From: Marsupella aquatica
Taxonomy: Eukaryota; Marchantiophyta
Direction of reading: 5' to 3'
Assembly: GCA_973895155.1 (NCBI GenBank)
Contig: OZ316895.1
Coordinates: forward strand, 15,872,001-15,936,000
Length of the DNA stretch: 64,000 nt
The translations under genes and the position numbers were made by a program. Shown here one piece after another: positions 1 through 16,280 of this stretch. The stretch's first letter is position 1. Each line of letters opens with the position of its first letter. The notes under the pieces are model-generated. The model had not been told where the DNA came from and searched no databases. It was given only the letters and a program-made list of their open reading frames with translations.

Positions 1-634
1 TTACCCACGGAAAATTATGTCGCAGAGGGTTTGGGAGTGCAAACACGAAGGGTTTGGGAGGGCGGGAAGGTCCGGGCGAAGGGTTTGGGAAGAATCGGGT
101 AATGACGGATTGGTCTGGGGTTACTGGTCTGTAACCCTGTGACCAGAAAGTGAGAAAACGCTGATCGGGGATAGCTGGGAACTTTTTCTGAGCTTTGTGG
201 GAATGGGTTTCAGACAATAACCCCAGCCCAAACTATCATTATCATATGTAATGCCTGTCTGGAAAAAGATTACCGGGCAAGATTTTTTGGGCACATGGTT
301 ATGGAAATGGTGGCACTTGCTAGAAAAGGTTACACACTGGTAACTTTGCTTCCTGACAGGAATTACAGGTTGGGCCTGCTCTGGATGGGGAGGGCGGGCA
401 AAGGGTTCGGGAGGGCAGGGGGAGGGTCCAGGCCAGGCTTTACCATAGCCGGGTGAGGGGCCAGGCAGGGTACGGGACGGGGATGGGGAGGGCCAGCCGG
501 TCGAGTACGGGGAGGGCCGGGGAGGGCCAAGGGAATAACAGGGAATATCCAACATTGGGACCGATTTCTGTCCGGCAAGTGACGAGTTGACATGCCCGAC
601 AACTCGACAAGTTGCAGATCAGTTCAAACCTGGC
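1..634. repeat. G-rich degenerate repeat tract
   Basis: The + strand is dominated by G runs. In the first 120 bases the word GGGTTTGGGA recurs three times, and at 390-540 GGGAGGGCC-like words recur. Open frames here are proline/glycine-rich low-complexity readings with no recognisable domain, so I call no gene. The TTTGGG spacing is only loosely telomere-like and is not the plant TTTAGGG repeat. Confidence 0.6.
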
Positions 635-783
635 TAGAGAGTGTACTCTCCAAGTAGGCAAGTAGGTTACTAATGTAGAGAGTGTACTCTCCAAGTAGGC
701 AAGCAGGTTACTACCCTAGAGAGTGTACTCTCCAAGTAGGCAAGTAGGTTACTACTCTAGAGAGTGTACTCTCCAAGTAGGTG
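635..783. repeat. 41-bp tandem array with near-palindromic core
   Basis: Copies begin at 635, 676, 717 and 758, exactly 41 bp apart; the last copy is partial. Each carries GAGAGTGTACTCTC, an inverted repeat with 6-bp arms around a GT centre, followed by CCAAGTAGGCAAGTAGGTTA. Copies differ by only a few bases. The array ends about 0.8 kb upstream of the gamma-tubulin start codon. Confidence 0.9.
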
Positions 784-1574
784 ACTGTTGATTGGTGAGT
801 GCAGTCTGGGCAAGAGCGCGGCAAAACGCTTTCTGCAGCTTCCAATTTCCGTGACATCAACAAAATCTCTCAAACCCCACTCCCCTCGCAAATGGCTGCC
901 GGCCTTCTTCGCCTCCGCTCCTTCGTTCACCATCGACAACCCACCCGACTCTTCATTGTTTGATTGATCCTCAAGATTTGCAAGCACGGAAAGAAAAAAT
1001 CGAAAGAAAGAAAGGTCACATGCTCCGCTTGCGAGCTCCGTGCAGATCCGTCAGTCTCTCCTCATGAGTCATCGCGTAATGCTAGTGTAAGGCCGTCCCA
1101 TTGTCAAGAATCTGGGACTCTCATCCTGCGTCTCCGCCTTTCTACTGCTCGGCTTGGCTCTCTTGCAGCAGCTGCTGAGGGTTTTACCATATGCGGCAGT
1201 CTGACATTGCAGAGCATCGAATTCGTAAGGAGGAGAGGAATGTTGGGGTTTAGCGATTTTTGCATTTCACGGAGATTGTTCCCGAAGACGTTCCTGGAAT
1301 CGAGAGTCTCTGAAATCAGGGAACACGTGTGTGCAGCAGGAGCAGGAACTCCCTACAATTTGAGCTGTTCAGCATCAGCAGCAGGCGAGGAATGTAGCGA
1401 AGGAGGAGAACAGCAGCGTTCTTGTAATCTGTCTTCACGATGAGAAACGGCTTCTGGGATTGATTTGCTTCTCCGAGGCTGGCAGTATATCTCCTATTTA
1501 TTTATATCTTCCTTTCTTTTTCACAACAACGGTGAGGGCAGCTGGGCGCGTTTTGTCAGGGCGGGATATTCAAG
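784..1574 (+). promoter_or_regulatory. 5' flank and probable 5' UTR of the gamma-tubulin gene
   Basis: No coding potential was recognised. The stretch should contain the promoter and leader of the gene starting at 1575. A TATTTATTTATA-like stretch lies at about 1495-1508, but its distance to the ATG and the unknown transcription start make it a weak TATA candidate. Boundaries are inferred from the neighbouring features. Confidence 0.35.
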
Positions 1575-5019
<3,445 letters not shown>

Positions 5020-6111
5020 TATTGCCACTTCATCTTCCAATTCACCCTCTAAAGTATCAGATTGGATCATTCTTTCCTCAATGGAGGCTGATATTTTTGT
5101 TTTTTAACGAGTTGTGAGGTTAGCTTAGTTTTGTGAATTTCCAGTTAATCTACTCCTTGTTCAGATATGAACTGCTGGCTCCTGCTTAGCAACATCAAAC
5201 ATCAATGTTGTATTTTCTGCTGTTGGCTGTCGCAGGTGCATCACTCGCTTTTCTGCTGTCCCCTTTTATTTTTACCGATTTCCTAGCACTAGGTCTCTTA
5301 ATTTGGTCAGCGTCGTGATAGGAGAACGCACTATCTTCGTGCCTCGCCAAAAGCAGATCGAATATCTCTGAAGATTTCACCTTTGATGCGACACCAGCTG
5401 GTGAGCAGCAGCTTGTAGCAATCTGTAACACATCGAATGATATGATATATATCCGTTCCCTGCATCAGGCTGTGTGTCGCGTGAGAAAGTACCTGGAAGG
5501 ATCTGAAATGCCTCAGCTCTGAAATCTTGACGAGCAAGCCAATGGTGGTAGTATTTTAAGATTCTAAAAGCTTTGGTTACCAAGTTACGGAGGCTTGTTG
5601 ATTACCTGACCATGTTGTCTGTTGTTCCTTACAACACTAGAGGACCTACCCTGAAATACCTTTGGCTGAAAACATGTCCGAGGAGTTTTGAGAGAAACGT
5701 TTGTATACTTTCATTTTGTGTGACCAAGACAGGTCCTCTTCATGGCCTGAGCCCATCCTGAATAGAATACACCAAATGGAGTTCAAATGGGGTTATAAAT
5801 CTTCAATTCTCCCGAATTCATTAATAATTCTGGGTGTATTTGCCATTTGGAAAAGCCCTTTGAAGCATTTTACTTCAATGCTAGAACGGAAATGGAGCTG
5901 AAGTGGGGTCTTCGTGTTCAGAAATGTCCCCACAAATCCTCACGATGTGCCAGAATTACATATAGGTGGCTCCATAGAATGAAACGTGAATTCTTCTTCC
6001 AATATATTATCTTATTCAAATTTCTTTTCTTGTGTATTTTAATTCAATGTGTCTTACCAAGCATCCCTTGTATACTTTAGATTTTGAATTTAATCTGGCA
6101 CCCTTCTAAAT

Positions 6112-6270
6112 TTTTCAATCTTTGCTATACTATTGATCATTCACCCTTTAACAAATCTCAGCGAAGTTTAATCTTTGCTATACTATTGATCATTCACCCT
6201 TTAACAATTCTAAATTTTTCAATCTTTGCTATACTAATTATCATTCACCCTTTAACAAAGCTCAGGGAAG
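6112..6270. repeat. Three tandem copies of a ~50-bp AT-rich unit
   Basis: The word AATCTTTGCTATACTA followed by CATTCACCCTTTAACA occurs three times, starting near 6117, 6170 and 6221. The units are separated by alternating linkers (CTCAGCGAAG-like and TCTAAATTTT-like), as in a local duplication. Confidence 0.85.
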
Positions 6271-6459
6271 TTTTAGCCCTTAATGAAGAAGAAATAATCT
6301 AATTAAAGTGTATTCCTCGTGTCCTTAAGTTCTACTCATGTCCTAAATTTATGATTTTAATTCATGTGAGCATCATTATCTAAGATAAGTAATCTTTACT
6401 AATGTATAATATCTACAGAACCTAATACCATAGACTTAAATTTTATTTATTTATTATTA

Positions 6460-6640
6460 TTTTTCTTTATATGTATTTTTATTCTTGTATTTTATGTGTT
6501 TTATATGTATATTTTTATTCTTATACTTTATATGCACAATTTTTCAATATTATTCTTCTACATGTATATTTTTATTCTTGTATTTTATGTGCACAACTTT
6601 TCAATAAATTAGATCACCTGTATATCACTAAAAAATTGAA
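6460..6640. repeat. AT-rich degenerate repeat
   Basis: TATTTTTATTCTTGTATTTTATGTG-like words (shown here shortened to TATTTTTATTCTT) recur three times with partial copies between. A+T content is very high. No gene is seen. Confidence 0.7.
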
Positions 6641-7674
6641 ATTTTTTACTAGAGAATAAAATAACTTTTCATGTTCGAGGATGAATATGCTCTATATATA
6701 GGTGGCTCACATTTAGTCTTCAACTACATCTTCCCACATCCTGGGCCTATTTCAGACTTGTACTTACCAGGCCTGCCTCCTTTAATTCCGTTGGTCTGCC
6801 TTATAATCGCACACTCCATGGAGTAAGTTCATCCCTTTACATTACTCCAGTACCGATCACTGGGACACTTGATGATCAAGTCTACAATCCTATATGGAAA
6901 CCTCACGAATTGTGATAATAGTTGTGATAATACTGCAATAGCCAATAACCGTGAACTGTCTGCGGAACTGTCTGTTCGGTGCTAACAAACTTACCGAACC
7001 ACCAATCTCACAAGCTTATGAACTTTTACAAAACTAGCAATTGTAACAATCAAACATGAAAAATGAAACCAAAACGCAGTCCACAGCCTGAATCAAGAAC
7101 AATTCTATTGTAACACATGTGCACATAATTTTCTTTCGTTGGAAAACAAATCTTAATTTGATCAAGATCACATCCAGAGGAATAAAATCTTCCATCCTCC
7201 AATTCTCAAGTCAATATCCAAACTTCCACACGTGTTGGAAATTCTACAATTTAGCCCTGCGGGGTCATTGCTGAAACCATGAAATATTCATGATCAGACT
7301 TTGAAATTATGGAACCAACGTTAAATCAATCACGCTCTAAAATCAATCGGACCCTGAATCACTGCTGCCCTAAACTCGAGGTGGCCCGTTACCGATCAGC
7401 GTTTCTGCCAAGCCTCGGTTGAGAATATTGCTCCATCCACCTTTGTAGACTTACCATTTTCCACAAGGTAGGCCAATAATAGCGCAGACCCAAGGATTCT
7501 GGGATCACTGGTGTGGCTTGCTACGAAATTCGAGTCCAATTGATCCGCTCCACATGCAAACAAACATGTTTTTGGCAATGTACAGAGTGGCAACGAACCA
7601 GAAGTAATGCAGACACCTGGTAAAGATCAACTCACAGAACGAAGCCCAACCAGAAACGCGACCCACATATTTTT

Positions 7675-10600
7675 TCAGTCAATCTCGTCTTCGTACGGCT
7701 CATCGTCAATCCCACCATGAAGAGTTCTCAAATGATCATAGCAAGCAGTGGGATCTGCAAATGTTGACAAGCACACCCAGCAGACATGCTTTCCACATTT
7801 GCATGTCATGTGATTGCAACCATCGATCTTTTCAATAACACTGAAACAGCCTGGACAGTTTTTGACATGCTTCTCTTTCCCCTTCCTCCACGCATGCAGA
7901 GAAGCATCTGGATCTAACTTGAATTGGAGATACTCTTCACAGGAGAGATCCTCATGGTATTCGACATGGCAGGCTGTGCATAACTGGACGGAACAAACTG
8001 CACAAGTGAAAGAGTGCCCTGGAGCAGGGGAGATCCGGTATACATTGGGACAATCAGGAGTGGTGCAGAATCTATACTTTCCATGGCTTTGAGCCACAAA
8101 GGCACTGAGAGACGCGTTTTGCAGCTCCTGCTGCTGCTCCTCCGTGAGGAGCACACGAATGTCGGTTAGTTGGAAGATCTGGTGACATCCGTTATGGGCA
8201 CAAGTGAGAGGAAACCCGTCTCGGTGCCGAATAGCAGAGTTGATCTGGTCAATGAGGCATGACCGGCAAAATCCATGGCCGCAGCCCTCCAAACAGTGCT
8301 GATCTTCCATTGGACAGAAGCAGATTGAGCACTCGTCAGCGGGAGCTAGTCCTCCATTCCAATGTTCAGGGCCGTCCTCCCGACTTGATGCCGTACCATT
8401 TTGGCCTAACAATCGAGCAACGTCTGCAACAGCTACCTGCACTTTCATCACTGCATCTATGTCCCCACCGTCCACTAAGAGCAAGTGATCACGATGGTCA
8501 ATATTTATATTTACACCAACACCAGCTAACTCTCGGAGCCCCAAGAGATCAGGACCATACAGCTTCACAATCTCTCTCATCAAGCCAGATGGAAGGCCCT
8601 CACCTCGCAGACTAACTTGCCTGCACTTTATCTCAGAATGGAGTTTCGCCAGTCCAGACAGAAGCTCCTCCAGCGCAATTGATTTCTTGTCCTTGGATCC
8701 ATATACTTTGGCTACTTGTGTCCTTTTGTCACACATCACAAGCGTTTTCGTCTTCGCCTCCACTGCTTTGGTCAACTGTGCACCTTTCTTTGTCCATAGG
8801 AGCCGGATGCAAGATTCTCCCAAGCTACCATCTACCACCACTTGCCCCTCCATAAGCTTTTCAATGGCAGATTTGCAGCCAGCAGCCACAGCCAAGGTTG
8901 TGCCATTGATCTGTATTCGATGAAAACGAAGTTCTTTATCTGAAATGAAGATTTTGGTGCCAGGATGTTGCTGCTGAAGGGCTGTCAACAAATCCATCAG
9001 ATCCTCATTAATAACTCCCAAAACCAATCTGGAGCAATGTACCTGTGTCGAAAACACTCTCTGATAACTTAACTTTTGCCATGTATGCAAGCCAGGTAAT
9101 GGCAATCCCTCCAGATGTGTCAATGCGAGTGTTCCTTCTCGATGGATACTGTCGTCAAACCTAATTTGTGCACGTGCTACATAGTCTCTCTCATTGGGTT
9201 CAAACACATTCACCTGGAACTTTTCTTTGGGAACAAAAGCGGTAATCTCTTGAGTGAGACTTTGAGTCAACTCAGTTACTGAAGGTTGCCAAGGTGGTGC
9301 AGGATAACGTGGCATGTACACATCAAGAACCCGACATCCACAGACATCAAATATAGCATCTTGCAGAGTTTTCTCGTCAACAACACCGTCCAGACCAATA
9401 AGGAAGATAGCATTGGCTTTGGTGCGGTCGGGCTTCACAGACACAGGTGTCCCACAAATGAAATTGCTGAGACAGGAAACCAAAACTTCTTCCTTGTCCT
9501 CTGGAGAACAAGTGACAATGGCCCAGCCTTTCCGTTTTCTTCGAGCCCAAGCCAAAGTGGCCTTGACAGCAGGAAAGGGGCCCCTGTAGAAGCTGTTGGC
9601 AATTGACCCAATTAGTGGTCTCAGGCACAGTACGGATTTCCCCACAGTTGCACCATTCATGAGCTCAACAGCAACTTCCGCAGATGACGTTGAGCAGAAT
9701 CGTATGATTCCCCATTTGTAGTTTTGATCATCGGCATTTTCTGGAGCAGAAACAGTTGAGAACTTTTCGTATCCACAAATACCCTCCCCACATTGGTCAA
9801 AAAGCTCTAAAAGCTCTTCATCATCTTCCTCTTCAAATCTGGAGCACTTTTCGTACAGAACTTCCACAGCCGCACAGTCTCCAGGCATTAACACATCCTT
9901 GATCAAAGCACCTGCACCAAATAATAAAGTTGGGGAAGATACCTGCCTAGAAGAACTGGTAACCAAAGGCTTCTCAATGCACTCCTTGTCCATCCATTGC
10001 CGCTCCCTTTGAATAGACCTTCGAACCAAACGTTGAGCCTCTGACATCTGAGCAGTGGTAGTGGAGACAATCAACATGTTGTTCTCATAGCTGTGATCAA
10101 CAATGCAGCGCTGATTGAACTTTTTCGTTATCTTATTCCTCAAAAGCACCAAGTTCTGTCCTTGCTTGCCACAAACACGCATCAAGAGACTAGTGCTAGC
10201 AACCGATACCGCCCATTGCCTCATTATGGACGCCATTAAGACATCCACATTATATCCTAAAGGTGGAGAAAGCAACCCGATCCAATCGGGTTCCACAATA
10301 GTAACGAAGACTAAGAAGGTGCACGAAGTGTGCAATAGCTCTCCGTACACTACAAACTCTGGCATCGTTCCATAGACCAAAACAGCAGAAGAAGGATGCA
10401 GATAAGCTTGCTGCTGGTCCACTGAAACAACATCGTATCCCATGCGATCATGCCCAGAAAAGACAGCTAGATTGGCTGCCATAGCTGAGAAGATTATTTT
10501 CCGCAAAGGAGTGCTATATCCAACTGGAAGATTAGGTGACCAACCCCACTTAGTGGAGACTCTCAACTTGAGTTCATACGTCAGGCAAGCTCTCATCTCA

Positions 10601-13600
10601 TTCACCTGATCTCGACACTTTCTGAGGGCTTTGGCGCTGATGCTGTTCATGACACACCACTTGTTGCGGGAGTGTTCAGGAACTGAATCCCACTCCTGAT
10701 AAACCGACAGCAAGGTGAATAAGTCACCATGAGGATGACAGAATCTCATTTTCAGGCGATCAGCTCGTCCCTTCAGTTCCTCAGACCCTGGCCGGTAGAA
10801 AATGCTTCGGCTGTTTGACATCAGTGCTGCAATAACAAGTCCATCTTGACCATAACCCTGTTCGATGCTATCAAGGAGAATTTTCCCCAGTCGGGGTTCA
10901 ACACCCAATCTCACCAACTTCCATCCGAGACTGGTTAAATAGCGCTGCCCAGGATCACTTTGTTTTACTGCTCCCAATTGTTCCAAGCCTTTAACAGCCA
11001 GGAAAATAGATTGCTTGTCTGGAGCCTCAACGAAGCCAAAATTGGTAGGCTCTTGTATACCAAGCGCAAGAAGCTTTAAAACGGCCAACCCCAAATGGAC
11101 ACGCTTGATTTCTGGCAACCTATGGGCAACCATCTCATCAAAGTCGGCTTCGCTATACAAGCGATAACATATTCCAGCTCGTGTGCGTCCTGCCCGCCCT
11201 GCCCGCTGGATTGCAGAGCTTTGGTCAATCTTCACAACATTCAGAACATTCATACCAGTCTGAGAATCAAATGCGCTATCCTTCGCCAACCCACTATCCA
11301 CCACAAATTTCACATCTGGGATAGTCAGAGATGTTTCGGCGAAGTTGGTTGCAAACACAATTTTGCGTTTGCCTGAGGAGTTCTGTTGCATTAAAAAGCC
11401 AGTCGTTTGCTGGTGTCAGCTTACAGAATTACATCTCGCAAAGAGTAAAGTTTTTTCTGATTCATCTGATTATACACAAACGCGATCTTGCAAATGTACG
11501 GTGTCACATGTGAAAGGGACCAACACTGTTGTGGGATTTAATCGAAAGGATGCTGAGATCTCCACGACCCTCTTTTCAAGTTGGTACATCACATCAATAA
11601 ATGTAACACTCCAACCATTCATATCTGATTTGCTATAGTTCCAGACAACAAGTCCCAACGAATCGAGAACAAATCCGAAAGCAGCAGAGTAGAGTTTAAA
11701 ATTCATACCTGGAAAACCTTCTCCAAGTCGTCATTTGGAAGCTTGCCATAAAATGGAAGCACCAAAGCTGAGGAACCAAAGTGTTGCCGACACGCCCAGT
11801 CAACATCTGATGGAGAGGTTAGGAACGCAAGAATGGTACCTTCTTTGTCCTTCTCATGAATAGCCTGCACTTTCTTAATGACTTTGCTCAAGTATCCAGT
11901 CTCTTCCTTCTCACTAATTTTCCATCCGTCGGCGAGTATTTCTGGTTCGTAAATTACCTTCACCGGAAATTTTCTGCCTGGAATATGCAAAACCTCACCG
12001 ATACCAAAGTACGAGGATAGCAAGCCGGCATCAGCAGTGGCCGACATGATTACAATTTTTAAATCGGGCCGCTTTGAAATACAGCGCTTTAACAAAGCCA
12101 GCAAAAGGTCGGTATTCAGGCTGCGCTCATGAGCCTCATCAACCACGACGCAGCTGAACTTCCAAAGGAAAGGATCTGTGAGACAGAGCTGGAGAAGGAC
12201 ATAATCGGTTGCAAAATTGATTTTTCCCCAACGTGTATGTCGACTACAACTTGTCACACAACCCACAGGGTATAGGCTCTGAATACAACCATCACTTTCT
12301 TCCTTAACACGTTCGGTAAGAGCGAAAGCAGCAACCTTCCTAGGTTGTGTGCAGACAACAGATTTACCACTTCCAGTATACCCTGCATCAGCCAAGTACT
12401 GCACCACCTGGGTGCTCTTCCCTGATCCAGTCTCTCCTATCAACAAAGTCACCTGCAGAAAAAATAACACAACAGGATCATTGATCGAGGAGGAAGTTGA
12501 TGCCACTTGCCATACTTTCCCATACCAGTTGCATAAGCCCTACAGATGCTGGCACAAAGGATGATGGAGGAAAGTTAAGAACAGTAGATGATACCGGAAG
12601 AGGGTCAATAGATTCCTATTGGAGTACACTAGATGAAATATGGGACACAAGTAGCAGGAAGCGAAAAAGAATTAGATTTCGTGTTCCTCAATGCCTCAAA
12701 GGTGCGAGGGAAACAGGGTACAAACGGGCACAACGGCGAGCAAGTGATTGTAATTTAAAGCACCACAATAACATGATGACAGGAGAGTCCGGTCTAGAGT
12801 TTTGTGTCATCATGGAATGACATTCCTTGAGAAGACCCTGAATACCTTGACACGCCGGAAAACAAATGAAAATGAAATGGTAAATTTCTCGAGAGTTATA
12901 ATGATATCGAAGCTTGAGAAGGAGGTATCTCCTTTCCAGATGTGAGGAGTCTAGACTTGAGAAGAGTTTGTATAAGGACAGTCCTATCTTGGACAAAGAA
13001 ACATCAACACTCCAGATCTCAACGTCGGACAGAAAGAAAAGAAAAGAAAAGAAAGGGAGAAAAACAACAACACAAAGGAGAATTATGTGCGCCAAATTGC
13101 AATCGCAAAAGCTAATGCCATAAAAACGGGAAATAACGGTTGCAGCGGGGAGATTGTCAATGACTGTCACCTGGTTATCGAAAATTTGAGATATGATATC
13201 CGACCGGCGTCCATACATAGGCAACTGGGCACGTAGTCGCTCGCATTCTCTTTCCACGATTGCGTGAAGTTGGCACCAGGTCCATTGACGACCCAACACA
13301 AACGCATCAGCTCCACATTCCTCCTCCGCCTGTCCTAATCTAGTTATTGCGTGTACAAGTCTATCAATCGCCTTCTGAAATTCACTAATTTTATGAGTTA
13401 TCTGGTCGGCCCGAAACGACAAGTCCTCGTGAACTACCTTAAGCTTACTGTGCTCCGCTAGTTTTCGGTACTTATTCCTCAACTTGCCCTTAGTCTCCTG
13501 CATTTTCTGCCGCAGTGTCGTCACTTCTGTTAAGAGTTCCTTAACGAGTTTTCCATTGCGTAGTTCCAGCAGGTGCGCGAGAAACAACCCGCTGAGTTCG

Positions 13601-14082
13601 TCGTCCAATCCTAAATTGATCTTTTGACTGCTCGTAGGGACAGTCGGAGTCAACCAATGCACACCTCTGAGCCGAAGCTCCCAGACGCCGAAAAGAGCTT
13701 TCATTAGAGAGTCCTCATCACGGAATAAAAAAACCGCAACGAGTGAAGATCCTTTCCCTGCCTCCATCCTTACAGCCTCAATCGTGTTTGGGCAGGCTTT
13801 GCAGACCATCTCCCATGTTTCCTCGTCCCAAATCAGAAACTCTGCCCTGTTCTTGCTTCCTGCTTTCCTTCCGCTAAACCCCACCCCTGTATGCAACTCC
13901 ATCACCAGTGCTGTTGCCTCATTCTCTAATTTCGCCTTCTCCTTCTCCTCCCCTACTGCCCCTATGATAACATCATGATCAATTTGCCTATTTTCCATGT
14001 CTCGATCGTCTGCCATTATTGACAGTTCAGTAACCTGTTCGCTGATTTTCTCCACCTGGACATCCCCCATCGCCAGCGCCAT
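7675..14082 (-). CDS. DEAH-box RNA helicase fused to a RING-IBR-RING E3 module (1787 aa)
   Basis: Three exons on the minus strand: 14082-13171, 12452-11709, 11382-7675, joined by two phase-0 GT-AG introns. The ATG at 14082 is the first after an in-frame TGA 21 bases upstream. Residues 1-300 are a charged N-terminal region. The helicase core follows: Walker A GETGSGKST (310-318), DEAH (409-412), SAT (441-443) and motif VI QRAGRAGR (611-618). HA2-like and long linker regions come next. Residues ~1558-1787 form the RBR module: RING1 (CSIC...CGHGFCRSC), IBR (CTTPDC...CSVQLC), RING2 (CPGC...DGCNHMTC). Cys1741 in DGCNHMTC occupies the position of the RBR catalytic cysteine. Order, length and the ending LRTLHGGI match the plant DEAH11/DEAH12 family (Arabidopsis At4g01020/At5g10370). 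An RNA-remodelling ATPase with ubiquitin-ligase activity is inferred; the physiological substrate is unknown. Exon 3 is an uninterrupted 3.7 kb. Confidence 0.97.
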
Positions 14083-16155
14083 CGACAGCTCACTACACTT
14101 TACCGCTGATGCGCGTCACCTCCTTTCTGCTTCGTCCGTCCTGTGTGCTCCAGAGTCTCGAGAACAAATAATGATCAAACTCGATCGACGCAACAATTGT
14201 ATCCTGGCACTTCTAGATACATTTCCCTCGCACGTGCTGTACTTCGGTAATAGGTTGCAGACAAACTCCCTCGAGTCTCCCCCTTGCTATGCGCGAACAG
14301 AACAACACGCTTCCTCCCTGTCTTCGGAGAGCGTCGACCACGCCACGCCTTGCCTCTCCTGCCAATTCGATCACGAGGCAGTCAATCCGATCAATATCTT
14401 CTCCTTCCAGAAGCTACTAAAGAGATCTCCATTGTCATGCCGTTGATTTGCAATTGTTGGCCACTAGAGACCCAGCGACGAAACAATCTATTGGCTCACA
14501 ATCCTCACTATGCGGTGCGTCGTGCAATGTACCGTGTTGTGCGCTAATTAGCTCCTCCTACTGCGCTAACATCGACTCGTCAGGGATCCAATTGCCCGTC
14601 GGCTAGTCGGCAAAAGAATGCAATCAACCCACGCACACCAGTGCTAGCTCTAGATAAGCCCACTCCGAAACGTGTAGAAGTCTCAGCACAACAGCTGACC
14701 TCCACACGATCGTCGACCCATGCTGCTCCTGGTCTCTATCTCTTCTATGCTGTCTGATTTGCTCTGCTCTCTTTCACCAGGAATGCGAAACTGGTTTAGC
14801 ACAAAAGTGCCGTGTATTTTCTTACAATTTCCGAACAAACCAACCCAATTGAAACAAGGAGTCCGCATCCAAAGCACCAGAGCTTTGGTACAACCGGTAG
14901 GTTGTTCTACTCTACACGCGAGCGAGGAGTTGTTTATCTGGACAACTGGACCAATTACTGTCCTGGACAACTGGAGTACTGGACCATTTGGTGTCGGGCA
15001 TCCGCGCATGTTTAGTTTCGGGGAACAGCGAATCTCACCGGGTGACGACTGACGACATCCTTATATCCCTTCGGTATCTTCGCTCCTACGAAATGGTTGC
15101 TCGGAGTCCGAGTTTTCTCAGGATAATTTTGCAAAGTACAAAGTCAATCGCGATCGCGAAGCAGGTCCCTACTACGGAATGGCTCTCCGGCCCACTCCGG
15201 ACAATTCTTATAGCAACCGCAGTACAAACAACCGGCTGCTCTAATCGGCTTTCGAGTTGCCAACAATCGTCGTTCGTACTCTCTTCAGACTACGCAAAAT
15301 CGACACTGTCCGGGTCACCAGAAATCCAAACCGCCAGAGAAAAAGATCGCTCCGCCGTTTCGCTTCTATTTCATATTATTACACACTACAGCAACGAGAA
15401 GAGAAGAGAAGAGAAAAGAAAAGAAGAGAGGAGAGGAGAGGCGAAGCGATCTTTTCTCACGAGACTGCGGTTCGCCAGAAGTCCAAAATCGCCTGAAAGG
15501 AGAAGGAGAAGGAGAAGAAGAGGAAGAAGAAGCAGCAGGCAGATCGCCGAATAATGCGTTGTTTCGATTCTGTCAACAATGAGACACAACAATGAAATCA
15601 ATCATGCCGGGTGTGCAAACTACAGTCACAAAGACCCACCTGCATGTCACAAAGCCACTGACTACAGTAGCGCCCCGGCATCAGGCCGACTGCGTGGATA
15701 CCGGTACCGTGTCGGGAATCGGTCGGGATGGTGCAGGCGGGCCTGCCAAGGTACCATAGTGGCATCCAATGAAGCGCTCGTACTGTGGTCTAGTTTACCT
15801 GGTTTAGTGAGCCTGCTGTACCCTACTCCAGAGTATTGGTGGCTCCACGCAGTTACGTAGTCGTGCTATACTAACACGTTTTCTGCGCTTGAAAAAGGTT
15901 ATCTTATTTTATTTTGTATCACATTGTTTTTTTTCTTGAACCGAGTACTTTACTTATGAGACAAGTAAAACCCCAATAAAAAAGGGAGTAGACAGGCCTG
16001 ACCCAAAAATGGTTACAGACGGAACTCCATTTATCGCACTTTGGCACACCTGTGCATAGCAAGTATTTTTAACTTGTTTGGGGAATAAAGGATTTGTTCA
16101 CAATCTGCTATAGCCATTGGATGCAATAGACTTTATGGAATGCAAATTGAACTAA
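14083..16155. other. 5' flank of the helicase gene; no gene recognised
   Basis: This presumably contains the minus-strand promoter and leader of the DEAH helicase. Open frames up to 188 codons (for example 14988-15554, +) read through low-complexity purine tracts and show no domain. The purine tract is listed separately. Confidence 0.5.
15395..15540. repeat. Purine (GA) tract
   Basis: GAGAAGA and GGAGAAG words dominate 15395-15450 and 15497-15540 on the + strand, so the helicase's own strand is CT-rich. This is simple-sequence DNA. A GAGA-type promoter element is possible but unproven. Confidence 0.75.
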
Positions 16156-16280
16156 TGGATTTCTTGAGGCACATTGTGGCATTTGTGATTGATTGTGTCA
16201 ATGACTTGATTGATTGATTGTTTGCTTGATCTGGGAGTGCTATAAGTCTGTATTTTGCCAGAATGTGCCTCAGAAATCCA
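16156..16280. repeat. Imperfect inverted repeat (hairpin)
   Basis: Arms 16156-16181 and 16257-16280 are reverse complements with about two differences (left arm TGGATTTCTTGAGGCACA, right arm ending TGTGCCTCAGAAATCCA), around a ~75-base loop. An overlapping second inverted pair is exact: ATCTGGGAGTGCTATA at 16229-16244 and its complement at 16323-16338. A direct repeat GATTGATTGTGTCAATGAC occurs at 16187 and 16303. Confidence 0.75.

Larger units (their letters stand above)
5020..7674. other. Convergent intergenic region with AT-rich repeats
   Basis: This lies between the stop codons of gamma-tubulin (+) and the DEAH helicase (-), so it holds both 3' UTRs. Apart from the repeats listed separately (6112-6270 and 6460-6640) I see nothing. 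Open frames are short and not recognisable. Confidence 0.6.

Noticed and set aside
1-120. Telomeric repeat
   Set aside because: GGGTTTGGGA spacing is irregular and does not match TTTAGGG arrays.
12688-13170. Extension of the helicase first exon past residue 304
   Set aside because: The reading continues only into intron 1. A GT donor at 13170 and an AG acceptor at 12453 join the frame directly to the Walker A region.
14988-15554. 188-codon + strand open frame
   Set aside because: It ends in a GA-rich tract giving Glu/Lys/Arg/Ser low complexity; no domain, and overlapping open frames occur in other phases.
15386-15601. Leucine-rich minus-strand frame resembling a membrane segment
   Set aside because: The Leu run is the translation of a CTC/CTT microsatellite, not a real hydrophobic helix.
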